NCBI GenBank assembly: GCA_009617715.1
Contig: VTFK01000561.1
Span: forward strand, 62,001 to 126,000
DNA length: 64,000 nt
Reading direction: 5' to 3'
Source: Plectrocnemia conspersa
Taxonomy: Eukaryota; Arthropoda; Insecta; Trichoptera; Polycentropodidae
In this document: piece after piece, positions 10,312 through 22,100 of the stretch
Layout of the letters: every line of letters begins with the position of its first letter
Position numbering within the stretch: position 1 is the stretch's first letter
Notes under the pieces: model-generated
What the model saw: only the letters and a program-made list of their open reading frames with translations
What the model was told of the DNA's origin: nothing
The model's database searches: none
Translations under genes and position numbers: made by a program

Positions 10312-11520
10312 TTGTATGTCAAAGTGTTTCGCAGACCTTCAGAGGCTAAGAAATTATTAGATAAAGTTAATCATGCTTTACTTGTGAAAAAAATATCTAA
10401 TTTCGGGTTTTCTAAAGGTCTCATAAACCTATTCCAAAATTACTTGACCAATATATATCAGTTCGTCAAGTATGAAAACTCTTTTTCAGAACGATATAAG
10501 ACCTCTACTGGAGAACCTTAAGGATCCAACTAGGGTCCATTGCTCTTTCTATTGTTTATCAATGACATAGAAAAAGCAATGCATAATTCAAGTTTTTTAA
10601 TATATGCAGATGACTTGAAAATTTTCAACAAAGTGTAGTTGATTTCGGATTCCCTCGACCTCCAGAAGGATTTCAATTCTTTATGGAATTGGGTTTGCTA
10701 TGACCAATTGCGTTTCAGTGTAAAAAAATGTCACTCAACTTCATTTTCAAGGTTGTCGATACCGGCGGAATATTCCTACTGTCTCGGCGGATATATTCTA
10801 GACAGATCTTCCTTTACTAAGGATTTAGGTGTGACTTTCAAAGAACGTTGGAAATTTAGTCAGCACATTGCAGAGACTCACAGCAGATCGTTTTTATCTT
10901 AAGAAATGTGTGCTACTTCAGGAATACTTTAGTGTTGCGCAATGATGCTCTAGTCCACAGCATACTAGAAACTAGCTCTATTATTTGGATTCCAGGGGTA
11001 ATGAGTCAAGGTAATGAATTAAAGCTGGAAAAAGTACAACGTAAATTTCTTCGATATTTATACTTGAAGGAATACGAGTATTATCCGTTCTTGTTTCCCA
11101 GTGCTTTTATTTTGGGAGCGTTGGAATACGTTTCTTTGTCAATTCGCAGAAGTGTTTATATAATTAAACACTTCTGGAATTTGCTCAAAGGCATCATAGA
11201 TAATCCTTCGGTGCTCGAGCAGCTCCAAATGTGGGCTCCGGAAGGTAGTTATAGTTCTCGGTCGCTCGCGTCCACTGTTCTTGCCTGTAAAACTCTTCTC
11301 TGGCAAAGGCCGTTCGTCTGCTCAATACTGTACATAAAGATATTGACATTTTCTTGCATACTTGTTGAGGTAATTTGTGTCTGTTTTTATCTTGTTTTCG
11401 TGTTTTTACTTATGTGCATATGTGAGTATTTATATGTATATGAATTTGTATGTATGCATACGTATATTATATAATTGTAATATATTTTATACTTTTGGCA
11501 ATCGTAGCGCATTAGGTTAA
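10312..11520 (+). pseudogene. LINE, 5'-truncated copy, same family as 36 kb copy
   Basis: The segment starts inside the reverse transcriptase (DKVNHALLVKK block at 10360), passes the catalytic YADD box near 10603, and continues into the C-terminal block at 10908-11300. It ends at the family's 3' motif (ATCGTAGCGCATTAGG at 11501). It aligns along its length with the minus-strand copy at 36080-37300. Stops and frameshifts, including one at 10520, disrupt it. The truncated 5' end is typical of target-primed reverse transcription. Confidence 0.8.
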
Positions 11521-11544
11521 TCTGGCGAAACATTATAAATCACA

Positions 11545-12075
11545 ACTTATAAATCAGTAGATACTGTTATGAATCAAGACGAAGTACTAAATTATCCAAC
11601 TGAATTCTTGAATTCACTTGATTTAGCTTGATTGCCACCACACATCATAAACTTGAGGATTGGTATTTCTATGATTCTTCTTAGAAACAGTGATCCACGC
11701 AGTCTTTGCAATAGTATCATATTGGCAGTCAATAAATTGTTAAAAAATGTCATCGAAGCAACAATTTTAACCGGCAAATTAAAGGAAGAAGATGTGCTAC
11801 TACCACGCATACAAATAATTCCAACAGATATGCCATTCCTATTCAAAAAATTGTAATTTACAAATAAACTGGCTTTTGCAATAACGATAAAAAAATCACA
11901 AGGTCAATCGTAACGAGTTTGTGGATTGAATTTGGAGAATCCATATTTTTCTCATGGTAAATTATACGTTGCATGCTCCCGTGTAGGAAAACCAAACGAT
12001 TTGTTTGTATATGCGCCAAATGGAATCACCAAAAACATTCTATATTCCAGAACATGATCTTGAAGGCAATGATCT
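11545..12075 (+). pseudogene. Helitron PIF1-like helicase C-terminus
   Basis: Reading-frame blocks include a VDTVMNQDEVLNYPTEFLNS segment. Next come PPHIINLRIGISMILLRN and an NVIEATILTGKLKEEDVLLP block through to MPFLFKKL at 11630-11855. Then LAFAITIKKSQGQS (helicase motif VI region) near 11870 leads into a CSRVGKPNDLFVYAPNG-like tail spread over other frames. These are the conserved C-terminal blocks of Helitron helicases. Stops and frameshifts (near 11630 and 11855) make it a pseudogene. The Rep nuclease and the N-terminal helicase are not present. Confidence 0.8.
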
Positions 12076-12235
12076 TGAAGGTAAATAATTCATTAATTTC
12101 AATTTATTTAATACAAATACAATTAATATTGAAATTATGTTGTACATTTTATTGTTTTCGTAAAATATCCAGATAACGTTAAAGTTGAAGAAGAAGAAAA
12201 AACACTATCAAAAACAAAACAGCGATGAATTATAC

Positions 12236-12764
12236 TGTTATAATCGTACTTCGAAGCGCCACGTTTCAAATCATATCCCCGTGCAAAATTGACCAATCAG
12301 CGACGAGCTTTCCACACCCAATCGCAGAAGGGATTTCCCCCACCAATCCGTGCGCCTGGCACGCGACTCAACGACTATATAAGGAGGGTCACGGCCGGCG
12401 TACATCACTCTTTCTTGGGAATCCAAGCCGGGAGGAACTCTCCCTCTACACTTCACTCATCTTGGGATTCCAACTAGGGAGGAATCTCCTACTTCTAATC
12501 AAGAACTTCAGAAGGGAGGAGTCTCCTACTTCTAATCAAGAACTTCAGAAGGGAGGACTCTCCTACTTCTAATCAAGAACTTCAGTATGGGAAGACCTCT
12601 CCCTCTTCAAGGAACCGTCCACGTCCAGGAGGAGTCCGGAGTCAAGATCGTCCACGCGTCTTAGCTTCGTCAACCAACCACGAGCGATTTTTGTAGCGAC
12701 TTAATTCAAAATAAAAACATTTCAAACGACATTCTCGCCTATATTTATAATACCATTTATAACA
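12236..12764. mobile_element. Solo LTR nested in Helitron
   Basis: A 529-bp block starts TGTTATAA and ends TTATAACA, flanked by the 4-bp duplication ATAC at 12232-12235 and 12765-12768. It contains a TATA box (TATATAA, 12376-12382) and a poly(A) signal (AATAAA, 12710-12715), the usual R-U5 layout. No internal coding region remains, so it is a solo LTR left by recombination. The homologous Helitron at 44.7 kb lacks it, which confirms the insertion. A 4-bp duplication suits Gypsy-type integration but does not prove it. Confidence 0.85.
12476..12586 (+). repeat. 37-bp tandem repeat, 3 copies, inside the LTR
   Basis: Units start at 12476, 12513 and 12550 with an exact 37-bp spacing and near-identical sequence (AGGGAGGAGTCTCCTACTTC core). 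They lie downstream of the LTR TATA box, in the expected R/U5 region. Confidence 0.9.
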
Positions 12765-12897
12765 ATACCACTATTTAATTAATATAGTTTTAATTGAATA
12801 AATGAATTGATATCAAACTTCAATTGTATTTATTTAATTCATAGACATATACATGTATTTAAATATAGCAATAGCGAAGCAATGCCGGGTCCGCTAG

Positions 12898-13020
12898 TAT
12901 GTATATATAAAATAAAGAGTAATCGCCGTTGTTATTTTGTGCGGTGGCAACACTGTATGCGAAACTGTGTCGGCCGGGGCATGGAAGGCTGCCCGGATTT
13001 CGGTTCGCTGATCCTCTGAG
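12898..13020 (+). promoter_or_regulatory. RN-tre proximal 5' flank and 5' UTR
   Basis: This is the only non-repeat sequence between the Helitron end and the start codon. It becomes GC-rich toward the ATG and has an in-frame TGA at 13009-13011, which fixes the start. No TATA box is evident near the gene, and the transcription start is not resolved. An upstream non-coding exon cannot be excluded. Confidence 0.45.
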
Positions 13021-13160
13021 ATGGACGAAGAAGCGCTCGTGGCCCGCTCGGCCGAGGAGCGCGAGAAGCTGTTCCAGCGCTATGATCGCGGCCGGCTCAA
13101 CATGGACGACATCGACCCCTGGGAGGATCCCGCCTTCGAAGTTTACCACACCACCGACAG
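13021..13160 (+). CDS. RN-tre exon 1 (start codon)
   Basis: The exon encodes residues 1-46 plus two bases of codon 47. G follows the ATG and a purine sits at -3. The frame holds the USP6NL-typical block DPWEDPAFEVYHTTD. The donor is GTGTCA, a weak but valid GT, in phase 2. Confidence 0.85.
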
Positions 13161-16100
13161 GTGTCAAACTCGATTACCTACTGCTAGATCACCTTTTGTG
13201 GTCTGACTCATCCATCGACGCCCTATTTCATTTATATGTCATTAAGACTTCTGCATTCTCGAGTCTGAGGGTGGCCTTGCAGACAAACTACCCCTATTTC
13301 CATTTTTACTTTACCCTTTAAAGGCCAAATTATTTTAATTTTAAATTCAGAACCGTTATTAGTTGTGAAAGTTATTGTACTTAACGTATCGTATCAAATC
13401 TCGACCCCCAGAAGGTTTTCTTTTTTTATGTATAAATTTTAAAAACTTGTTTTATACAACTTGTGTATCAATCACATTTAGTTAACCATCGCAGAATTTT
13501 ATGCCAAATCGATTTGTATGGTTTATCGCCATATATATGTATCATATCATCCAAGCTTATTCTCCGGATTGCGTTATCTTGGGCTACGTAGTATCAGTCG
13601 CTGACGCTGAGTGCTCGGAGAGCTTCAATTCAGATCGCACTTGCAGTCTACCTGTGCTCCTATTCTTCTTAGGGCAGGGATTGGCCTACTTTTTTACCCA
13701 TTAACCCAAAATATATTGATTTGAGAGGTAGAAAATAATATATTATTTAAATTCAAAAAAGTTTATTAAATCTCTTTTACAAAGAATATAATTATAACTA
13801 TAAAAGTAATTAAAAATATATCCAATAAAATCAGAGATATTATTCATATTTAGAATCTGGATCAAAAGCAATAAAATCGTGCCATCATAGTGGAAACACT
13901 TACAGTCTATTTTTTTTAAAAGAGTCAGTACCGAGCATTCCCACTGCAACGGCGCTGACACAATTTTATTGATTTTGACGGGAATTTTTGCCTCCTGAGA
14001 AGTGATAATTGTTTTTGCACCCTCCTATTGAACAAAATTCGGTTTGAATACACTTTGACCAATACTCTTATATTTATGGCAAAATTTAGGATAAGAAAAT
14101 GCACCCCCCAAATGACGTCCCTGTGTCTTAAAAAAATAAATACGAAAATTCATCATGTACTTATTCTACAAAGTCATGTTGCACCTCGGAAAAACGACCG
14201 TTTTAATTTTCATCTCACAATGTGAAAAAAAACACATTTATTTTTCAATTTAATAAAGTTTGTGAGAAATAAAATTAGCTTAAATACATAATTTTATTTG
14301 AATTTATGTTCAATAACTTACTATGTGTTGTATATAATTTTTGAAACAATATTGCCGTACATATAGATCGGAGTCATTAAATCGTTTATTTGTGTGGAAT
14401 TGCATGTAAATTAATCACCAAAATTGATGGAAAATTTTAAATACATAATTTTATCGAATTTATTGTATGATACAGTGAATAATTATATTACGAACAAAGT
14501 AATAAACTTAGATCAAATTTTAATTAATCTCCTTTAAAGTACTCTCCTTGCCTAGCGATGCACTTATCCAAACGCTGATTCCATGATTGGAAGCATTTCT
14601 GGAAGGGTTCTTTCGGAAGGGCCTTCAGTTGCTTCGTTGTGGCCCTTTCAATATCGGGAATGGTGGCAAAACGTTTTACTTTTAGCAGAGTTTTATTTTT
14701 GGGAAGAGCCAGAAATCGCATGGTGCTAAATCTGGAGTATAAGATGGATGTGGACAGACAGAAACCTTTTTTTCGGCCATAAACTCGCGGATCAGAAGCA
14801 AGGTGTGGCACAGCGCGTTGTTGTGATGAAGGAGTAAGCCATTGGCCCATTTTCATCTCTTTCTCCGTACATCGTTTTGCAAACGTTGTAGTACGTCCTT
14901 ATAATATTCGTAGTTTACAGTGGTTGCTCTTGGAACGAATTCTGTTCGCACTATGCCCTCACTATTGAAAAAAACAATTGATATGATATGATCTTGATAT
15001 TTGACTTTGACTTATGTGCCTTCTTAGGGCGAGGAGAGTCACTCGTTTTCCATTGGAAATCCTGCATTTTCATCTCAGAGTCAGAGCCATACACCCAACT
15101 TTCATCTCTAGTTATAATTATGACCATGAAGTCCCTGCATCAAGACGATCCTTTAATTCCGTGCAAACTGACACACGATTTTTCATCTGTTCGCCAGTCA
15201 AAAGCCTGGGAACAAATCTCGCACTCACTCGTCTCATTTACAAATTATCAATTAAAATGCTTTGCACGGACCCGTACAAGATGTTCAGTTCTCCGGTAAG
15301 CTCTCGAATAATCAATCGCCTGTTTGAATTGAGCCATTATTGAAACTTTTTTGAGGTCGAAGGATGTCTTGACCGTTGCTCGTTCCTCACCTCATTTTCG
15401 CTTTTAAATCGCTCATACCACTTGTAAACAGTCTTCAGAGTTACCACATTATCGCCATACACTGAATTTAACATTTCATGAGCTTCTTTGGCACTTTTTT
15501 GCAACTTAAAACAAAACTTATTGTTAACGCGTTGTTCGAAATCCATGATGCGCGTCAGACACGGTAAACACGGCCTCACTCTTCCGGCTCTGGAAGCCGG
15601 CTGACAAGTCATAACTTGTTCAAATTTGACACTAACTATCTCAACGGATCAGGCTATCAGACTTATTACTTCAAATGGATGTAGCGTTAGCAGTTGCTGT
15701 CATAAAAGTTATTCATGGGGTGTTCAATGTTCTGAACAACGCTCGCTCGCATCTAACATGTCCGAGATATTTTATAAAATATTTCTAAAATAAATAATAT
15801 ATTGCCTATTTATATGAATTTAAAAAATATTTTATTTTGCTATAATATTTATTAAATTCACACAATAGTCTTATATTTTAATCGTGTAAAATTAAATGGT
15901 CAGAATTTAAATCAACTTTGGGTCAAAATAAAAATCAATTCTCGGTCAAAATTTTATTAGCACCATGGTCGGAATATATATTAATTCAGAATAAAAATAA
16001 TAGATTGTCAGAAATAAAAATAACACATGGTGATAATAAAGTAACATGCTGCCACAATCACATATTTTTTGCAGGAAACTTGAAGTTAACCTATTTTATT

Positions 16101-19100
16101 ATCTCATTCCAATCGTGGTACTCATATGTATATGCGTCACTGCCTTTTGAACAATTGTTTAATGAAATTAAGTAGTATTAAAAAATAGAAAAACCGTTAA
16201 TAATAATTATATTATAATTTTTTAATAATTAATTAATTATAAGCGCATTAGTTTCCAACCCTCTTTGTCTTTTCATCCCAATCGATATCTGTTTAGCCGC
16301 TGGTGGATGTTTCACATATTTAAGTCTAATAGGTAAACCTATTACATGTTTGTCAACACAAATCTTAACATTTATTATAAATTCTGACCGATCCAATTTA
16401 GATTCTAACCAATTAATATAAATTCTGACCATTTAATATTTATTCTGACCTTTTAATATAAATTCTGACCACAACCATATTAAAATTCTGACCTGAAAAA
16501 TGCGAGCCTATTTCAATTCTGATCTTCCTATATTTTTATTTTGACTGTATGCATTTTTTATTCTAATCATTTGATATTTATTCTGACCCTGAATAATATA
16601 ATTTTGACCATTCATTATTTTAATTCTGATCATTTTATATTTTTATTCTGATAGTATGCAATTTTTATTTTAACCATCTGATATTTATTCTGATTCTGAA
16701 TAATATAATTATTACCAGGTTGTTAAAAAAATTTTGACAAATTTAATTTTTCTGACCATTTAATTTGTTGCCAAAATTAAAAAAAACTCATATGCTTTAT
16801 TAATTAATTTTTGATTAGCATTTTGTCAAAAACTACATTGAATTCAATTTATGTTTATAGGTATGGATTCATACATGATAAACGATTGCCCCAGAAAGCC
16901 GATTCCAAGGCCGTCGAAACCGAGAAACAGAGAATTAAAAAGTGGCTCAAGATGCTTAAGAATTGGGACAGCCCGGTTACGAGAGGAAAACTAGACCGCC
17001 GAATATTTAAAGGCATTCCTAATTCTTTACGCAGTCAGATATGGATCAAGCTGCTCAATCTCCAGCAAGTTAAGAACGACAACGTAGGCAAATACTCCGA
17101 AATGTTGAAACTAGCGCGCCTATGGTCTACTGACGCCAGGCAGATAGATTCCGACGTAAACCGGCAGTTCAGAGAGCACATGAATTATAGGCAGAGGTAT
17201 TCGATCAAACAGCAGTCACTATTCAATGTTTTGTGCGCCTATGCCATGTACAATATGGAAGTGGGTTATTGCCAAGGCATGTCGGGGTTAGCCGGCGTTC
17301 TTCTAATGTACATGGACGAAGAAGAAGCATTCTGGGCACTTTCGGTGCTTTTAAACGATAAGAAATATGCAATGCACGGATTGTACATCGAAGGCTTTCC
17401 GAAATTGACGCGCTTTTTGGAGCATCATGACAAGATTTTGGTGAAGTTCCTACCGAAGCTCAAGATGCATTTCGATCAATACGGTTTAGACGCGATATTA
17501 TACTCTTTGAAATGGTTCTTCGTATGCTTTGTCGAACGAGTGCCGTTTAGTTTGTGCTTACGGGTTTGGGACTTGTATTTGCTATATGGAGAACGCGTAG
17601 TCACTGCCATGGCGTTCACCATATTGAAAATGCACAAGAGGACGATATTGCGACTGAACGATATGGATCAGATAGTCCAGTTCATACAGGTGGATTTACT
17701 ATTAGTATGAAGTGTAATATTAGATTTGAAAGTTAAATTTATGTTTATTTATTTTAATTTTCAGGTACAATTATTTAAGGATTTTGGTTATTCAGATGAC
17801 GAGGCCATCGACGGCTTGGAGAACAACATGAAGGAATTGAAGAAAGCGAAATTTGATTATCCGGGACCGCCGCCACCGACGAGCTGCCTAAGAGGCCACT
17901 GGGACACTTCGTCGAACCGGACATTAGGGCCAAGATCGGTAGGAGGGCGGAGCAATTTTCTGAGACTGAAAAGCAGGCGAGGAGTAATGTTGTCATGAGG
18001 TGGTGCTAAAATTAATTAAAAAGCATATTGGTGATTGATTTATTCTAATTAATATTTTTTGTTTATTTTTTTAGGAGAGAGAAGGCTGCGGTAGAAGTAG
18101 AAGAATATAGAGCATCACAAGCTGATACAAATTCAGGTTTGAAATTGTTTATAAAGATGTACAGTGGCGGCCAACTAATTGGTACACTTGTGAAATTTTG
18201 GTAATGTGCTACATTAAATGTCAAATTTAGCTCAAAACTTTTACAATTGATAATATACATAAAAGTAAATTTAGGTGGAGGTTTCACATATTTTAGTCTA
18301 ATAGATGAACCTATTACATCTTTGCACATATATTTTTTTAATAATTTGGACAAATGCACCGATCACTTGCCCGATATTCAATAAGAAGATCAACGACCCA
18401 ATATTTGAATGCCACGTTTTTAAATTGATTGGAAGTGTTCCACTTCATGTCTCTTAAATTTAATTTGTCTTTCCTTGTAATTTTTTTCTTCCCGCTGTGC
18501 AAAAATATGTACTTTAGGAGTCGTCACTATTAAATACATTTACATTGGACTTTGTCCATTGATAGCCTTCAGTCCACTCCTCAATTGGATAGTTTTTGTA
18601 ATTTGAAAAATTCTCAATCCATGTACATAATCTAATGAACATTTTTCCAGTGATATCAACGATATCCCCAAATATCTCAGTAAAGACAGCAATGCTTTAA
18701 TCTTCTTTACTATGTTTCTAGGCATATGTGCTCATGAGAATGTGTTTTGTCTGCTCCAAACACATTCTCATATACATTTTTTTTTATTGAATTGGACGCG
18801 TCAGAAATTAAATAATCCAGATTAATTTCTTCGTTGTTGTTCTTCAGTCCAGTTAAAAGAGATTGAAATACGAATTGTAAATCTGACATACTTTTGCCAG
18901 AACAAATAGCCATTCCTGTCGGATATCTATCCATATCGGTAGTCCCAATAACAATAACGGACATGCCTTCCCATATCAGTTTATATGTAGCATCGACGTG
19001 GATATTATTTTTTATTTTTGAGTTCTTGAGTAGTCGATTAGTCGATATAATTATTCTAAATTGTGGGTGATTTTCACTTTTAAATTTCTTCTTCGATGAG

Positions 19101-22100
19101 ATATTTGATATTGTTTTGACACAATATACGAAGTATCATTATTTACAAGTATCGTAGAATGTTCTAAGCACCATTTTTCCAGTTCATCCAAACTAATTTT
19201 GCTTGGACCATTAGTTTGGTGCCTTAATTTTGTCAAATAATTTAATAGCTGTGTTTTTTCAGTTTAATTCCCTGTTCATGTAATATGTCCATTGTCTTCT
19301 TAGGTTAAACTTTCAAATCAAATAATGCCTCTATTTTATTTTTAATGTCATCATTTAACTTGACCATGTTATCTTTTAACCCTTCATGTGAATGTCTCTT
19401 CTTTTAACAACATTACAACGATGGTAGACTTTTTTACCATCATCGTTAGCACCTTTGTAATGATAGCTCCATATTGATTCCGCTTTTACTGCATCAACCG
19501 CCTCTTCCTTTGTATCATACGCGTTGCTCATATACCAGTTGCGAGTTCTCTTCTCTCTTCTGGTTGTATTCAAGTGTGTTTTATCATTGGATTCGTCATT
19601 ATATTCATCACTGGATACATATAATTTGATGTAATAGGGTAAAAACTGAAATTAATAAATATAACATTGAATATAGTATTTATATAAATACATTAATAAA
19701 GATGTATGTTTAAATGCGTGCCACATGCTCTGTTTAAATCTTCAATGATGCTAACTGCGCCCCTCTAGTGACATGAATCATGTCCGGGATGAGCGTGTAT
19801 ATCACTGATAGTTCAGTCAAAGTGGAAGTTCCTAGTGGTGGTCGTAGCGAAGGTCTAATAGTTAGTGTTGTTGACAAGAGCTGTTGATTCAGCGTTGGCG
19901 CGTCAGAATTGCCAAGATCTCAATGACAGAGGCAGGCGTTACAGTTTAAACAGTTGTACCGATCGTATGTGCCAACATAAATCTTACCATTTAATATAAA
20001 TTCTGACCATCAAATATTCATTCTTACCGCTAGTATTCTGACCTTTTAATATACATTCTGACCAATGCAATATAAATTCTGTCCAGAAAAATACGAGCCT
20101 ATTTTAATTCTGATCGTCCTATATTTTTATTCTGACCGTATGCTATTTTTATTCTAACCATTAGATATTTATTCTGACCCTGAATAATATACTTATGACT
20201 GTTAATTATTTTAATTTTGCCCATCCTATATTTTTATTCTGAACGTATGCTATTTATGTTCTCACCATTTGCTATTTATTCTGACACTATAGTATAATTA
20301 TGACCGTCCATTAATTTAATTCTGATCATCCTATATTTTTATTCTGACCATATGCTATTTTTATTCTAACCATTTGATATTTATTTTGACACTAGTATAA
20401 TTATGACCGTCCATTAATTTAATTCTGATCATCCTATATTTTTATTCTGACCGTATGCTATTTATATTCTAACCATTTGATATTTATTCTGATCCTGAAG
20501 AATATAATTATGATCGGGCTGTTAAAACATTATGGTCCGCTATTTTCGCGGAATTTTGAATACATAATAGCGTGCAAAAAAACGCATCTTAAAAAATGAT
20601 CATATTTTATATTAAACTAAGAACATATTCTAGTTTAAATAAATTTATAATTTTTCCAAATATTTTAAGGTTTTTTAAAGTATTACACATATAAATATAA
20701 ATTTAAATAAATTAAAAATTAATGAAAAATAGAAAAAAGAATTAGATAACATATTTCGATCCATAAATAAAAATCTTTGAAATTTATTATTAAATTCAGA
20801 AACTATTTTTATAGAAAGAAACTTAAAAAGGAAACTTGCATTATTACTAATAAGTTTTTATTTATATTTTGTTGCATCCCCCTTTAGCCTTTAACCCCGC
20901 TAAAACACGCAACGGCATAGAATTAATCAAGGATTCCATCAATTTATTGCCAATTTCTTCGTACTACACTTTTTCGATCATTTCTTTTAGTTTTTATACA
21001 CTAGATTGTTTTTGCACTCTAATTTGATTATGTAGAAAGTTCCTTTTCTACAATGAAAAGAATAAAAACATTCACTAGAAATAGTCAAAGTGAGAATATA
21101 TTGCATTAATATCAATCGAAAAAACTTTTAGACTAACTAATGAAAAACAATACAGGCGGCCCTTGACTTTCGCACATAATTGGTTCCTGAAAATGTGTGC
21201 GAATGTTGAATGTACGAAAGTCGAGGGAAGAAAAAAAAATTGAAATTGTGTATATTTTAAAATATTTATTTATCAAGTAAATATAAGATGTTTAAGAGGC
21301 GTTTAAGAGACACATTTAAGTGGGGTTTGCGGGTGTTTCCTTTGAAAAGTTATTAAGAGTTAACTGTTTTCCACTATTCTTTTTCTTTTTTTCATATAGT
21401 ATTTTATAACATGCTATGTTTTTATTGATCGCCCCACGCACTTGAGATATGCGTTCTCCATTGGGATCACAATCTTCCATAATATTTAAAAATTTGTCAC
21501 GGTGCGTGAAGGCTTCATTCATATTTTTCATTGTTAAAGAGTTTTCCAAAATAAACCTGTCTCATCTACATTAAATATTTGGCTAGAGGAATATTCTACA
21601 TCTTCAATAATTTTGGATAATTAGGAAATACATTTTTTTGCAGCATCTTTATTCGCATCAGCTGATTCTCCAGTAAATTTAATATTATGAAAAGAATACT
21701 TCATTTTAAAATTGTAAAACCAACCATTACTTGCTTGAAAAACCGTGTTAAAATATTTTTTTAATCTATCCTTCCAATATTTGTGCAAACTAAGAGCTTT
21801 TGCTTGAATAAATGAAATATTCAGAGGGACATCTTTTTTTTTGATGTTGGTCATCGATCTACGATGACAAAGATTTTCCATTTCATCCATGTTTTTTTTT
21901 GCTGTGTTTTTTTGGAAACATATTAAAGATTGTGGAAGTACATATATCTTTATTTTCCACAATTTTTAACGTATTCTTTAACTATATTTTTATTTTGCAA
22001 AATTGAACATATCGTAGACCTGTTTGTATCATACGAACGTCCGATTGAAGCAAAAGATTCATCGCTATCAGAACGTTTTTTAAAAAAAAATTAAATTTAA

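Larger units (their letters stand above)
11530..12897 (+). mobile_element. Helitron 3' portion with helicase remnant, LTR-interrupted
   Basis: The plus strand encodes the C-terminal part of a Helitron PIF1-type helicase, and the element ends with GGGTCCGCTAG at 12897 followed by T, the expected Helitron 3' terminus. The tail before the end aligns with the separate Helitron at 43642-44877, except for the solo LTR at 12236-12764 that interrupts it. It ends about 124 bp upstream of the RN-tre start codon. Confidence 0.8.

Noticed and set aside
12225..12572. 115-codon plus-strand ORF in the solo LTR
   Set aside because: It lies across the LTR promoter and the 37-bp tandem repeat, and has no protein similarity. 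The stretch is explained as LTR.
16229..16432. 67-codon minus-strand ORF resembling one at 18063-18359
   Set aside because: The similarity is due to a duplicated non-coding block shared by the two Mutator-related repeats, not to a conserved protein.
15890..20545. Possible CRISPR-like repeat-spacer array (regular TTCTGACC recurrence)
   Set aside because: The spacing is irregular (15-25 bp), the repeat is only eight bases and degenerate, and the genome is clearly eukaryotic. It is a tandem or terminal transposon array.
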